Shown here piece by piece: positions 25,419 through 34,353 of a stretch of DNA of 52,198 bases. The stretch comes from Ktedonobacterales bacterium. Lineage in GTDB: Bacteria; Chloroflexota; Ktedonobacteria; Ktedonobacterales; JADMIN01. The notes beneath the pieces were generated by a model, which worked only from the letters and a program-made list of their open reading frames with translations, made no database searches and was not told the DNA's origin. The stretch lies in assembly GCA_025935195.1 (NCBI GenBank), contig JAICVS010000013.1, positions 1 to 52,198 on the forward strand. The letters run 5' to 3'. The translations under genes were made by a program, and so were the position numbers. Each line of letters opens with the position of its first letter. The stretch's first letter is position 1.

Positions 25419-25855
25419 ACACGCTGCGTGGGCAAGTGGTCGGGCTCGATACAGCACCCCTCATCTACTTTGTCGAGGCGCATCCCACGTACGTCGGCAT
25501 CGTGCGCCCCTTCTTTCAGGCGATGGATCGTGGGGAGCTCGTCGTCGTCACCTCGATCATCACACTGGTAGAGGTATTGGTGCATCCTCTCAAGCACGGG
25601 GATGCGACGCTGGCACAGCAGTATCGCAACACGTTGCTCAGTTCACGCGGTCTCACTTCGATACCAGTGTCACACAACATTGCCGAGGAGGCCGCTCGAC
25701 TTCGTGCGTCGCATAACCTTCGGACGCCGGACTCGATCCAGATGGCTACTGCCCTGCATGCCGGTGCTGGCTACTTTCTGACAAATGATGCGAAGCTGGC
25801 ACCTGTACCTGGCATGCAAGTGCTGACATTGGACACGCTCCGCTCCGCGCCGTGA
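25406..25855 (+). CDS. VapC-like PIN-domain ribonuclease toxin
   Basis: PIN-domain protein of 149 residues. The four acidic active-site residues are present: Asp15 (VGLDTAPLIYF), Glu56 (TLVEVL), Asp109 (LRTPDSIQMAT) and Asp128 (FLTNDAKL). Such toxins cut RNA, often tRNA or rRNA, in a metal-dependent way. It starts with GTG at 25406 inside the antitoxin gene, so translation is coupled. The pair sits between the NAD operon and the catabolic cluster. The RNA target is unknown. Confidence 0.9.
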   Translation: MGWVDTLRGQVVGLDTAPLIYFVEAHPTYVGIVRPFFQAMDRGELVVVTSIITLVEVLVHPLKHGDATLAQQYRNTLLSSRGLTSIPVSHNIAEEAARLRASHNLRTPDSIQMATALHAGAGYFLTNDAKLAPVPGMQVLTLDTLRSAP

Positions 25856-25900
25856 AGGCAACAGGTTATCCCATGGCTGCTCCTCACGGCGCTGGCGACG

Positions 25901-27739
25901 CTACCGCGCGATCTCGGATTTGGTCGGATGGTAGAGCGACTCGAAGAGGTCGCCGTAGCGCTGAACGATGGTGCGGCGGCGGATCTTGAGCGTGGGGGTG
26001 AGCAACTCGTTTTCGAGGGTGAAGTCTTCGGGCAGGATGTCGTAATACTTCACCGTTTCGTAGCTCGCTAGCTCGCGGTTCGCCGCCTGGAAGCCTTCGT
26101 CGAAGGTGGCGCGGAACTGGGGATTGGTGTAGACCTCAGCGATGGCGGTGTAGGTGACGCTGTGCGTGGCGGCCCAGGCGGCGACCTGGGCGGGGTCGAG
26201 CGTGACGAGAGCGACGAGGTATGGCCGGCGGTCGCCATAGACGGCCACCTGCGAGACGAAGGGCGCCTTCTTGAGCGTGTTCTCGACGTTCTGCGGCGCG
26301 ATGTTCTTGCCGGCGGCGGTGATGATCAGATCTTTCTTGCGGTCCACGATGCGCAGGAAGCCGTCAGCATCCACCGTGCCGATGTCGCCGGTGCGGAACC
26401 AGCCGTCCGGCGTGAAGACCTCAGCGGTGGCGGCGGGGTTGTTGTGGTAGCCGGGGAAGACGCAGGGGCCGCGCACCAGAATCTCGCCGTCCGCATCCAG
26501 CCGCAGCTCGTGGCCGGCGAAGACCATGCCGACGGTGCCGAAGCGATAGTTGGAGACGCGGTTGAGCGTGAAGCCGCCGCTGGTCTCGGTGAGGCCCCAG
26601 CCTTCCAGCAGCACGACGCCAGCGGCATTGAAGAACCCCAGAATCTTGAGGTCGAGCGGTGCGGCGGCAGTGATGGCGAACTTGACGTTGCCGCCGAACG
26701 CCTCGCGCACGCGATGGAAGACGAGCCGGTCGGCGAGGCGGTCGCGCAGGCGCAGGCCGAGGGGGATGCGCTTGTGCCGCTCGCGCAGGTGGCTGACACG
26801 GCCGCCGATACGCTCGGCCCAGCGGAAGATGCGCCGCTGCGCGCTGGAGCCGGCCTCGACGCGCGCCTGGATGGCGGCGTAGGCCTTTTCGTAGATGCGC
26901 GGGACGCTGAAGAAGAGGTCGGGCTTGGCGGCTTTCAGGTCGTCTACGAGGGTGTCAATGCTCTCTGCGATGACGGTGGAGAGGCCGCGATCCACGCCAG
27001 CGAAATGCTCCTCGCGGCCGAAGACGTGGGAGAGCGGCAGGAAGAGCAGGTCCACCATGCCGGGGCGGATAGTGTCCAGCCGCTCGCGCACGGCGGCGAC
27101 CTGGGCCATGAAGGTGGCGTGGGTGTGGACGACGCCCTTGGGGCGGCCGGTGGTGCCGGAGGTGTAGACGAGGGTTACGCGGTCGTCGGGGCGGATGGCG
27201 GCGGCGCGCGCGGCGGCGAAGCGTTCGGCCTCGGCGGATGTGCGCGTGCTGAGGGCGCGCAGCGCCTCGAACGACATCGTCCAGGGGTCGGCGGCGACCT
27301 GATCGGCGTCGTCGAAGAGAATCAGGCGGCGCACGCCGGGAATCTGGTCGCGGATGCCGAGCAGCTTGTCGTACTGGGCTTTATCCTGGACGAAGAGGTA
27401 GCGCGCGCCGGAGTCGTTGAGGATGAAGGCGAGGGTGTCGGGGACGTTGGAGGGATAGATGGCGACGGTGACGGCGCCGAGGCCGATGATGGCCCAGTCG
27501 GCGGCCATCCACTCCCAGCGTGTCTCACTGATGATGCCGACGACATCACCGGGCCGTGCCCCGATGGCGTCCAGCCCAGCGATCAGGCTGTTGACCAGGG
27601 CTTGATTCTCGCGCCAGGTGGCGCTGAACTGCTTGCCGGCGTGCTGCTGACGCCAGCGCGGCGCGTCGCCGTACGTGGCGGAGCGATTGCGGAAGAGCTG
27701 TGCGAGATTGACTTCAGTTGGTGTTGCCGCCGTCGCCAT
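25901..27739 (-). CDS. AMP-dependent acyl-CoA synthetase (long-chain type)
   Basis: Adenylate-forming ligase of 612 residues that activates a carboxylic acid to its CoA ester. The phosphate-binding motif LVYTSGTTGRPKGVVHTH, the GWGLTETSGGF motif, GWFRTGDIGTVDADGF and the lysine-bearing IVDRKKDLIITAAGKNIAP are all intact. The sequence resembles the FadD15/long-chain group. The start at 27739 is supported by GGGGAGG; the frame extends to 27781. It is the last gene of the minus-strand catabolic cluster, 51 bases after the carboxylase alpha subunit, and could supply the acyl-CoA substrate of the pathway. Confidence 0.93.
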   Translation of the reverse strand: MATAATPTEVNLAQLFRNRSATYGDAPRWRQQHAGKQFSATWRENQALVNSLIAGLDAIGARPGDVVGIISETRWEWMAADWAIIGLGAVTVAIYPSNVPDTLAFILNDSGARYLFVQDKAQYDKLLGIRDQIPGVRRLILFDDADQVAADPWTMSFEALRALSTRTSAEAERFAAARAAAIRPDDRVTLVYTSGTTGRPKGVVHTHATFMAQVAAVRERLDTIRPGMVDLLFLPLSHVFGREEHFAGVDRGLSTVIAESIDTLVDDLKAAKPDLFFSVPRIYEKAYAAIQARVEAGSSAQRRIFRWAERIGGRVSHLRERHKRIPLGLRLRDRLADRLVFHRVREAFGGNVKFAITAAAPLDLKILGFFNAAGVVLLEGWGLTETSGGFTLNRVSNYRFGTVGMVFAGHELRLDADGEILVRGPCVFPGYHNNPAATAEVFTPDGWFRTGDIGTVDADGFLRIVDRKKDLIITAAGKNIAPQNVENTLKKAPFVSQVAVYGDRRPYLVALVTLDPAQVAAWAATHSVTYTAIAEVYTNPQFRATFDEGFQAANRELASYETVKYYDILPEDFTLENELLTPTLKIRRRTIVQRYGDLFESLYHPTKSEIAR

Positions 27740-27790
27740 GGCCGCGCCTCCCCTAATGATGCGCATACCCCAATGACACACACATACGCG

Positions 27791-29948
<2,158 letters not shown>

Positions 29949-29956
<8 letters not shown>

Positions 29957-30767
29957 GAGCGTCCTCGGTCTGGGGAATCCAGGGTGCGGGCCGCTTCTGG
30001 AGGAAGGCGAGCATGCCCTGGCCGGCTTCGTCGCTGGCACGCAGGCGATTGAGCAGGTCCACGCGATAGGTGAGGGTGTCAGCGGGGGGAGCGGCGGCGA
30101 CGTGGAAAAGCAGCGCTTTGCAGGAGCGCAATGCCTGGGGGCCGCACTGGAGCACGTCACGCACGGCGGCGTCCACCAGCTCGTCGAGATCGTCGTCGAG
30201 GCAGGCATCGTGGACAAGGCCGATCTCGCGGGCCTCGGCAGCGCCGATGCGCACGCCGGTGAGCATGAGGCGGCGGGCGTGGGTGAAGCCGATGCGGGCG
30301 ACGACGTAGGGGGAGATGACGGAAGGGACGAGGCCGAGCCGCACTTCGTTGAAGGCGAAGCGGGCGCGCTCGGCGGCGATGGCGAGATCGCTGACACAGA
30401 CGAGGCCCAGGCCGCCACCGACGGCCGGCCCCTGCACACGGGCGATGACGACCTGCGGCGCGGTGTTGACGGCGCGCAGCAGCTCGTCGGTGCGGGCGGT
30501 GGCTTCGCTGGCCGCTTCAGGTGAGCTGGCGGTGTCGCTCAGGTCGCGCAGGTCGCCGCCGGCGCAGAAGACGGTGCCGGCGGCGCGCAGCACGACGGCG
30601 CGCACGCCGGCGTGGGCAGGCTCGCGGAGCATAGTGAAGCAGCGCAGCAGCTCGTCAATCATGCGGTGGCTCATAGCGTTGCGTACGTCGGGCCGGTTGA
30701 GGGTGACGGTGGCGACGGGGCCGGCAAGCTCGCAGGTGATCGTCTCGAAGGTATCCACCATGTCCAT
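29949..30767 (-). CDS. enoyl-CoA hydratase/isomerase family protein (methylglutaconyl-CoA hydratase-like)
   Basis: Crotonase-fold enzyme of 272 residues. VTLNRPDVRNAMSHRMI, the oxyanion-hole segment VFCAGGDLRDL and VIARVQGPAVGGGLGLVCVSD are present; the NEVRLGLVPSVISPYVVARIG block follows. In leucine or acyclic terpene degradation a hydratase of this type acts just after the biotin-dependent carboxylase, and here its gene overlaps that of the carboxylase alpha subunit. I therefore infer a methylglutaconyl- or isohexenylglutaconyl-CoA hydratase (AtuE/LiuC-like). The ATG at 30767 and one two codons later at 30761 are both possible; GGAG lies upstream. Confidence 0.88.
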
Positions 30768-30810
30768 TTATGTCTGCTCCGCTTCTTACTCCTGGGGAGT
30801 ACCGGCCGGA

Positions 30811-30862
30811 CGGTTGAAACCGCGTCTGAAGGCGTTCCGCCACAATGTCCGCCCGCGCGGAT
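30811..30862 (+). repeat. dispersed inverted-repeat element, copy A
   Basis: Copy of the family defined by GGTTGAAACCGCGCCTGAAGGC followed after about 15 bases by a GTCCGC-(N)4-GCGGAC stem-loop (here TCCGC/GCGGA, slightly degenerate). It fills the gap between the enoyl-CoA hydratase and MazG-like genes. Other copies are at 33717, 34047, 34250 and 42027, all in the same orientation. Confidence 0.85.
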
Positions 30863-30886
30863 GGAGGTGTGGCCGCTTGCTATGTG

Positions 30887-31219
30887 TTACTCGCGTGGGT
30901 GACGGTTGCGGCTGCGCTCCTCACTGAATCCATCTGGATAGCGTCTGGCGCGCTTGGCGACGTTGGCGGCCAGCACGTCTTCAAGGGGGAAGTCGAGGGT
31001 GTCACAGAGGAACATGACGTACCACATGACGTCGCCCAGCTCGTCGCGCACGGCGTCGGTATCGAGCGGGTGGCCGTGGAAGAGCATCTTCTTGAGCGAG
31101 TCGGCGACCTCGCCAGCCTCGCCGGCCAGCCCCAGCGCGCCGAGCAGCAGGCGGTCGCGCTCGCCCATCTCGGGGCGGACGGTGCGCAGGACGTCGGTGC
31201 GGTAGGTTTCCAGGTCCAC
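30887..31219 (-). CDS. MazG-like nucleotide pyrophosphohydrolase
   Basis: The 110-residue all-alpha NTP pyrophosphatase has the MazG metal motifs GEAGEVADSLKK and DELGDVMWY, which supply the ExxE and ExxD ligands. It is a short, single-domain form as found in house-cleaning dNTPases. I chose the GTG at 31219 because AGGAGG lies at ideal distance; the frame is open to 31351 but the extra residues are low-complexity and lack a ribosome site. It is embedded in the catabolic cluster with no obvious metabolic link. Confidence 0.87.
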   Translation of the reverse strand: MDLETYRTDVLRTVRPEMGERDRLLLGALGLAGEAGEVADSLKKMLFHGHPLDTDAVRDELGDVMWYVMFLCDTLDFPLEDVLAANVAKRARRYPDGFSEERSRNRHPRE

Positions 31220-31245
31220 GGCGGCTACCTCCTGGCGGGGATCGC

Positions 31246-31287
31246 GGCCATGAATGGCCGGCGGACGGGAATGGGGCATGAATGCCC
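31246..31287. repeat. two related 14-bp palindromes upstream of the MazG-like gene
   Basis: GGCCATGAATGGCC (31246-31259) and GGGCATGAATGCCC (31274-31287) share the centre CATGAATG and are spaced 28 bases centre to centre. They fill the gap between the Uma2 gene and the MazG-like gene, and could be an operator pair or a palindromic repeat. Confidence 0.6.
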
Positions 31288-31307
31288 TGGCGGGGCGAGC
31301 GGATGGG

Positions 31308-31910
31308 CTAGCCGAACAGGTCGGCGAGGGGGTAGGTGAAGCCGGGCACAACGTTGAGGCCGTCGAGCGCGTCTGAGATGGTGAGGGTCATGATGGGCTG
31401 ATCGCTGCCGGGCCGCCAGACATCGGCTGTTTTGGTCTCCGGCCAGATCACCCAGACGAGCCGCACGCCCGCCTGGAGATACGTCCGCGCTTTGGCGGCC
31501 ATCTCCGGCTTGTATTGATCGGGGGAGACGACTTTGGCGGCCAGATCGGGCGCGACACGCAGGTATTTCTCGATGCCGGGTGCATCAGGCGGCAGAGCAT
31601 GCTCGGCGCGCACATAGGCGACATCCGGTCCGAGCACGGTGTCCAGCTGGCCTGGGCGACTGAGGAGAAATCCCGCGTCGCCGACGACATCGCCCAAGGC
31701 GCGTTGATCCACATAGTTGCCGAGCACGCGGGCGAGACGCACGGCGAGTTTCCCGTGCCGAAATCCAGGCGATGGCATTCTCACCAACACTCCATCCACT
31801 AGCTCGTGCTTCCACTCGGCATCGTCGGGCATACGCAGCAGCTCATCGGCGGTCATTGGGCCGACGCCGGGGACTTTCTCCGCCCAGGGGGCAATCGTCT
31901 CGTGGGCCAT
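31308..31910 (-). CDS. Uma2-family (DUF820) PD-(D/E)XK nuclease-like protein, probably inactive
   Basis: The 200-residue protein has the Uma2 layout: MTADELLRMPDDAEWKHELVDGVLVRM at the start, GPDVAYVRAEHA, then PDLAAKVVSPDQYKPEMAAK and VRLVWVIWPETKTADV. Family members usually read (V/A)EVVSP at the catalytic position; here it is AAKVVSP, with Lys in place of the conserved Glu, which should disable metal-dependent cleavage if the alignment is right. GGAAGGAGGG before the ATG is a strong ribosome site, located only three bases after the AtuA small-subunit stop, so it is co-transcribed with catabolic genes. Uma2 function is in general unknown. Confidence 0.85.
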   Translation of the reverse strand: MAHETIAPWAEKVPGVGPMTADELLRMPDDAEWKHELVDGVLVRMPSPGFRHGKLAVRLARVLGNYVDQRALGDVVGDAGFLLSRPGQLDTVLGPDVAYVRAEHALPPDAPGIEKYLRVAPDLAAKVVSPDQYKPEMAAKARTYLQAGVRLVWVIWPETKTADVWRPGSDQPIMTLTISDALDGLNVVPGFTYPLADLFG

Positions 31911-31912
31911 GT

Positions 31913-32317
31913 CTATCCCTCCTTCCGCTGTTCTTCTAGTTCTGGATCAACGGGCATGAAGAGGACGGCGCCGGCCAGCGACTTGCCGAGGGCGTCCAGC
32001 CGGAGGGAGCGGGTGGCGCCGCCGTCCAGCGCATCATACAAGACGAAGTTGAGCGCCTCAATAGTGTCGAGCTCGTGGCGCACGACCTCGCCCTGGACGA
32101 GCGGGCCGAGGTGGCGCTTGACACGCGCGGCCGTGGCCTTGGCTTTCAGTTCGGCGTAGGCGGCGGATGAGCGGGCGATGACGCTGACGTTGGCGATGTT
32201 CCCCTTATCGCCCTCGCGACCATAGGCGAGGTCGTAGAGGCGGCGGATGGGTCGCGTGGCGGGCAATGAGGCGGCGGGCGCGGCCGGCGAGGCGGGCGTG
32301 GGCGGGGTGGTGTCCAT
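31913..32317 (-). CDS. AtuA-like small subunit (C-terminal AtuA domain as separate protein)
   Basis: The 134-residue protein matches the C-terminal alpha/beta domain of AtuA, including LYDLAYGREGDKGNIANVSV, and VQGEVVRHELDTIEALNFVL. In Pseudomonas AtuA this domain is fused to the DUF1446 domain; here it is encoded separately and overlaps the large-subunit stop by one base (TGATG), so equal synthesis is expected. Its first 25 residues are a Pro/Ala-rich leader. AtuA is required for growth on citronellol, but its chemical role is not established. The next gene downstream is Uma2. Confidence 0.87.
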   Translation of the reverse strand: MDTTPPTPASPAAPAASLPATRPIRRLYDLAYGREGDKGNIANVSVIARSSAAYAELKAKATAARVKRHLGPLVQGEVVRHELDTIEALNFVLYDALDGGATRSLRLDALGKSLAGAVLFMPVDPELEEQRKEG

Positions 32318-33687
32318 CAGGGAACCTCCGTGAGGGTGACGGTGGGTTCGATACGCGCGCGGGTGACGAGGGCGGGCCAGAGGCCAAGTAGCGGGCGCGG
32401 GTCGGCGCCGACGGTGACACCGGCGACGGACATGCCGGCGGGACCGGAGAGGCCGAGTGCCATGGCACGGCGGACGGCGGTCTTGAGCGTGTCAGCATCG
32501 GCGGCGGTGCAGACGACGCGGACGATCAGCTCGATGGGGTCGGCGGGCGGCGGGACGATGGGGCCGTAGAGGCTATCCAGCCCTGGATGCGAGAACGCGA
32601 CGCGGGTGATGGGCAGGCCCTCCCAGGCGGCGGCGAGCATGCCGCGCAGCTGCTGCTCTTTGCGCCAGACGGCGGGCCAGCCGAGGGTGAAGATCAGCTC
32701 GCGGGCGTAGCCTTCGAGGCGGGCGAGGTTGACCTTGAGCGTCGCGGTGCGCGGATGGCCGGTGACGCCGGAGACGCGCACGCGATCCGGGCCGGCGTCT
32801 TCCAGGCGCAGCGTGCTGATGTCGGCGACGACGTCGGGGGTGAGGTAGGCGTGTGGGTCGTGCAGCTCGTAGAGAAGCTGTTCTTTGACGGTCTCCTGTG
32901 AGACGCGGCCGGGCGTGCCGGGAACTTTGGTGACGACGAAGGAGCCGTCTGGCTCGACGGCGGCGATGGGGTAGCCGGGGTGGGCGAGATCGGCCGGTTG
33001 CGCGGTGTCGATCAGGGCGAGGCTGTTGCCGCCGACGACCTGGCCGGTGCATTCGAGCAGGTGGCCACAGATGATGCCGGCGGCGAGGCGGTCCCAGTCG
33101 TCCCAGGCCCAGCCGTAGCGATGAATGAGGGGGGCGAGGTAGAGGCAGGGGTCGGCGACGCGGCCAGTGATGACGATGTCGGCGCGCTGGGCGAGGGCGT
33201 CTACGATGGGGGCGGCGCCGAGGTAGGCGTTGGCGGTGACGATGGGCGGGCCGTCGAGCGTGAGGGGCTGGCCGGTCTCGATGTTGGTGAAGGATTCGCC
33301 GGCGGCGAGCAGATCGGGCAGGCGGGGGAGCAGGTCATCGCCGCTGACGGTGGCGATTGTGAGGCCATGCAAGCCCTGGCGCTCGGCGGCGGCGCGGACG
33401 ACCGCGGCGGCGCCGGCGGGGTTGAGGCCGCCGCCGTTGGTGATGAGGGGGATGTGGTTGGCGAAGGCGCGGGGAAGGATGCGCGCGGCGATGACTTCTA
33501 TGTCGCGGGTGTAGCCGCGGGTGGGATCGCGCATCTGGTCGCGGCGCAGGATGGCGAGGGTCAGCTCGGAGAGCGCCTCGAAGCAGACGACATCCACGTG
33601 GCCGCCGTCGATCATGGGCAGGGCGCGGGTGACGTCGTCGCCGTAGAAGCCTTCGGCGGAGCCGATGCGGAGCATGGGCATGGGCAT
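32317..33687 (-). CDS. AtuA-family protein (DUF1446), large subunit
   Basis: The 456-residue protein contains the DUF1446 domain of acyclic terpene utilisation protein AtuA: RIGSAEGFYGDDVTRALPMI, the ELTLAILRRDQMRDPTRGY block, ITNGGGLNPAGAA and DIVITGRVADPCLYLAPLIH. The C-terminal domain of classical AtuA is on a separate, overlapping gene. Biochemical function is not established; genes of this family occur with geranyl-CoA or methylcrotonyl-CoA carboxylases. Here it lies within a cluster holding an AtuD-like dehydrogenase and both carboxylase subunits. AAAGGAG eight bases before the first of three possible ATGs supports 33687. Confidence 0.9.
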   Translation of the reverse strand: MPMPMLRIGSAEGFYGDDVTRALPMIDGGHVDVVCFEALSELTLAILRRDQMRDPTRGYTRDIEVIAARILPRAFANHIPLITNGGGLNPAGAAAVVRAAAERQGLHGLTIATVSGDDLLPRLPDLLAAGESFTNIETGQPLTLDGPPIVTANAYLGAAPIVDALAQRADIVITGRVADPCLYLAPLIHRYGWAWDDWDRLAAGIICGHLLECTGQVVGGNSLALIDTAQPADLAHPGYPIAAVEPDGSFVVTKVPGTPGRVSQETVKEQLLYELHDPHAYLTPDVVADISTLRLEDAGPDRVRVSGVTGHPRTATLKVNLARLEGYARELIFTLGWPAVWRKEQQLRGMLAAAWEGLPITRVAFSHPGLDSLYGPIVPPPADPIELIVRVVCTAADADTLKTAVRRAMALGLSGPAGMSVAGVTVGADPRPLLGLWPALVTRARIEPTVTLTEVP

Positions 33688-33716
33688 GGGGCGTCTCCTT
33701 TCTGTGGGTGGCAGCC

Positions 33717-33773
33717 GGCGGTTGAAACCGCGCCTGAAGGCGTGCCGCCACGAAACCGACCTACGTCGGTTGG
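33717..33773 (+). repeat. dispersed inverted-repeat element, copy B
   Basis: Begins GGCGGTTGAAACCGCGCCTG and continues to a stem-loop AACCGAC-CTAC-GTCGGTT (33754-33771). The final hairpin differs in sequence from the GTCCGC/GCGGAC hairpin of other copies but keeps a perfect stem and a four-base loop, a sign that structure is conserved. Confidence 0.87.
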
Positions 33774-33821
33774 AGAGAGCCGGTGGGCAGGTGGTGGATG
33801 GTTACAGTCCTCGCGGGGGAA

Positions 33822-33854
33822 CGGCAATGTTAAGTGCTGAGGTCAACATTGCCG
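33822..33854. repeat. 10-bp perfect stem-loop at the edge of the structured region
   Basis: CGGCAATGTT (33822-33831) pairs exactly with AACATTGCCG (33845-33854) around 13 bases. Its right arm overlaps the left arm of the larger hairpin starting at 33849, so the two structures exclude each other. Confidence 0.75.
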
Positions 33855-34000
33855 TTTTTGCCGTTTTTCGCGTCCGTTTCGCCGGGTGTTCTGTCGCTAA
33901 CGTGGAATTCAAGCCAGTTTGCCGGGATCGGCAACTTGACATTTCGCGTTATGGGCGGCAAAAGCGGCAAGAAACGGCAAGATCGTGGCAAAAACGGCAA
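33849..34000. other. long nested hairpin with GGCAA array (candidate structured RNA or MITE-like element)
   Basis: Nested complementary segments: 33849-33862 (TTGCCGTTTTTGCC) pairs with 33987-34000; 33874-33884 (CCGTTTCGCCG) pairs with 33965-33977 with a two-base bulge; TTGCCG (33919-33924) pairs with CGGCAA (33929-33934) as an inner hairpin. On the right side GGCAA recurs at 33957, 33966, 33976, 33987, 33996 and 34008, spaced 9-12 bases. The base composition is visibly poorer in G+C than the genes around it. No protein or known RNA family is recognised. Confidence 0.6.
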
Positions 34001-34046
34001 GGTTTGTGGCAATGAGTTTGCCGTTTTTGGTGCGGGCGGCAAGCGG

Positions 34047-34100
34047 TAGCGGTTGAAGCCGCGCCGGGAGCATGGCGCCGCAGCGCCGCACGTGGAGGTC
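34047..34100 (+). repeat. dispersed inverted-repeat element, copy C (degenerate)
   Basis: AGCGGTTGAAGCCGCGCC near 34048 matches the start of the dispersed element with small changes; the remainder has drifted and the terminal hairpin is not clear. Confidence 0.5.
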
Positions 34101-34249
34101 TCGGTATTCGGTTGTTCAGGTGCGCGTCCAGGAGCCTGGATGAGTCGAACGAAAATTCGACTTCAGGGAAGTATAGCATGCGGAGCGAGGGGTGGGGAAG
34201 GGGAGGGGCGGGATGGCGAATGGCGAGTGTCGCGGTGGCAAGGCGGGTT

Positions 34250-34301
34250 GGCGGTTGAAACCGCGCCTGAAGGCTGCGCCACAACGTCCGCCTGCGCGGA
34301 C
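34250..34301 (+). repeat. dispersed inverted-repeat element, copy D
   Basis: GGCGGTTGAAACCGCGCCTG opens the copy, and GTCCGC-CTGC-GCGGAC closes it with a perfect 6-bp stem. It lies just downstream of the AtuD-like gene on the minus strand. Confidence 0.88.
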
Positions 34302-34353
34302 GAAGGATGGATCGCGCGCGAACCGAACATGCCCCTTCCCCTCTCACGCTGGG

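Larger units (their letters stand above)
33688..34353. other. gene-free gap with repeat copies and a structured GGCAA-rich segment
   Basis: No credible gene is present; the short frames have no family likeness and consist of Lys/Gly or Pro/Leu runs made by the repeats. The gap carries dispersed-element copies B, C and D and a nested hairpin region. It separates the AtuD-like gene from the AtuA pair on the minus strand. Confidence 0.7.

Noticed and set aside
33834-34049. 71-codon plus and 70-codon minus frames in the repeat gap
   Set aside because: Their sequences are translations of the GGCAA/TTGCCG repeats (Lys-Gly or Pro-Leu runs), with no ribosome site.
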